Assembly (NCBI GenBank): GCA_905221605.1
Contig: CAJNDS010002160.1
Span: forward strand, 490,001-547,500
Direction of reading: 5' to 3'
Length of the DNA stretch: 57,500 nt
DNA from: Symbiodinium natans
Taxonomy: Eukaryota; Sar; Dinophyceae; Suessiales; Symbiodiniaceae
This document shows, piece after piece, positions 56,994 to 57,500 of the stretch. The translations under genes were made by a program, and so were the position numbers. A model generated the notes under the pieces. The model worked only from the letters and a program-made list of their open reading frames with translations. It searched no databases and was not told the DNA's origin. Position 1 is the first letter of the stretch, and each line of letters starts with the position of its first letter.

Positions 56994-57025
<32 letters not shown>

Positions 57026-57082
57026 CTCGAAATACCTAGCCTAAACTTCACACATTGCATGTGAACATATTTAGCCGGACAA

Positions 57083-57150
57083 GCCCCCCCCCCCCTCTCC
57101 CCCCCCCCCTCTCCCCCCCCACCCCCCCTCTCCCCCCCCTCCCCCCCTGC
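57083..57150. repeat. C-rich tract
   Basis: Runs of 8-10 C separated by TCT or A. The Pro/Leu-rich and Gly/Glu-rich ORFs here are products of composition. Confidence 0.9.
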
Positions 57151-57248
57151 CCCAATCAACAAGAAGTGGGACACATGCATCTCAGGCCCACTACTCCGAA
57201 GTTTTTCGTCTCAAACCGGACGTCCCGAACCACCTGGAACCTAATGTG

Positions 57249-57299
57249 GGGTTTGGGGTTTAGGGTTTAGGGTTTCGGGTTTAGGGTTTAGGGTTTGTA
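57249..57299 (+). repeat. Short TTTAGGG array
   Basis: Six or seven units. The remaining 200 bases to the window end contain a MITE arm relative (ACTTACTAAGC...CCTCCAAG, 57372-57421) and no gene. Confidence 0.9.
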
Positions 57300-57500
57300 G
57301 GTACGAAGCAGAGCTTCACATACCCTGATGAGGACCCTAACCCGGACTTATCCCACTCAATAGCTGAACGACTACTTACTAAGCCCGCCCCCCGATCCTA
57401 CAAGAAATCCTAATCCTCCAAGCGTAGGCTCTGCTTGGGGATTTAGCTAGGTCTAGAGTTTTGGGGTTTTGGGCTTTGGGATCTAAGTTGATCTAAGCAC

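Larger units (their letters stand above)
36101..57500. other. Second telomere-repeat region with candidate exons and foldbacks
   Basis: Same organisation as 6406-18480. Besides the entries below I see no support for genes in 36980-38480, 40300-41130, 42166-42990, 44811-46920, 47126-48180, 51540-52440, 53675-54200, 55760-56020 and 56813-57500. These hold repeat words, foldback remnants and short unclassified patches. Confidence 0.75.

Overview
The window looks like nuclear DNA of a dinoflagellate, possibly a Suessiales relative such as Polarella or Symbiodinium. This is inferred from four things: pervasive plant-type telomere heptamers (TTTAGGG) on both strands, a long (TTG)n tract, GC-rich retroelement genes with CCCH zinc fingers, and putative 3' splice sites followed by G. 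I saw no prokaryotic operon, rRNA, tRNA or CRISPR array. No assignment was checked by database search.

Layout. (1) 1-5689: a LINE, cut off at its 5' side, with one long ORF: end of an endonuclease domain, reverse transcriptase, three C2H2 fingers, and a C-terminal ubiquitin-specific-protease-like domain. A repeat-rich 3' region and a (TTG)n tract follow. (2) 5920-6360: an 88-bp minisatellite made of hairpin units. (3) 6406-18480: a sea of TTTAGGG/CCCTAAA arrays separated by short unique patches, many with a short protein-like open frame. (4) 18659-35830: a complete 17.2-kb LTR retrotransposon on the minus strand, with 300-bp LTRs that look identical and a 4-bp target duplication, sitting in an AT-rich island. 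(5) 36190-57500: more telomere-like arrays, MITE-like foldbacks, a composite tandem repeat (43007-44810), microsatellites, an unusual AACTTACAACTT region, and further candidate exons. The best of these are two pieces of a RING-finger gene (56226-56626, minus) separated by a stretch rich in the heptamer.

The LTR element is the most unusual object. In its sense direction it encodes an acidic leader protein; Gag with two CCCH fingers; an aspartic protease; zinc ribbons and a membrane segment; the RT thumb with RNase H; and integrase. Only about 6 kb further on come the RT fingers and palm with the YVDD motif. The RT is therefore split and permuted within one element. Further downstream are a Tpt1/KptA-like RNA 2'-phosphotransferase domain and a large protein with C2H2, RanBP2-like and zinc-ribbon modules, a membrane segment and a PLD-like nuclease domain. 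The reading frames are joined by frame changes, and a roughly 24-bp motif recurs about ten times along the element.

The telomere-repeat regions may be the introns and intergenic DNA of ordinary genes with small exons. The heptamer contains TTTAG|GG, which resembles the dinoflagellate AG|G acceptor. The RING pieces and a duplicated set of CxxC-containing patches at 48-50 kb support this. Most other candidate exons rest on open frames alone and are marked low confidence.
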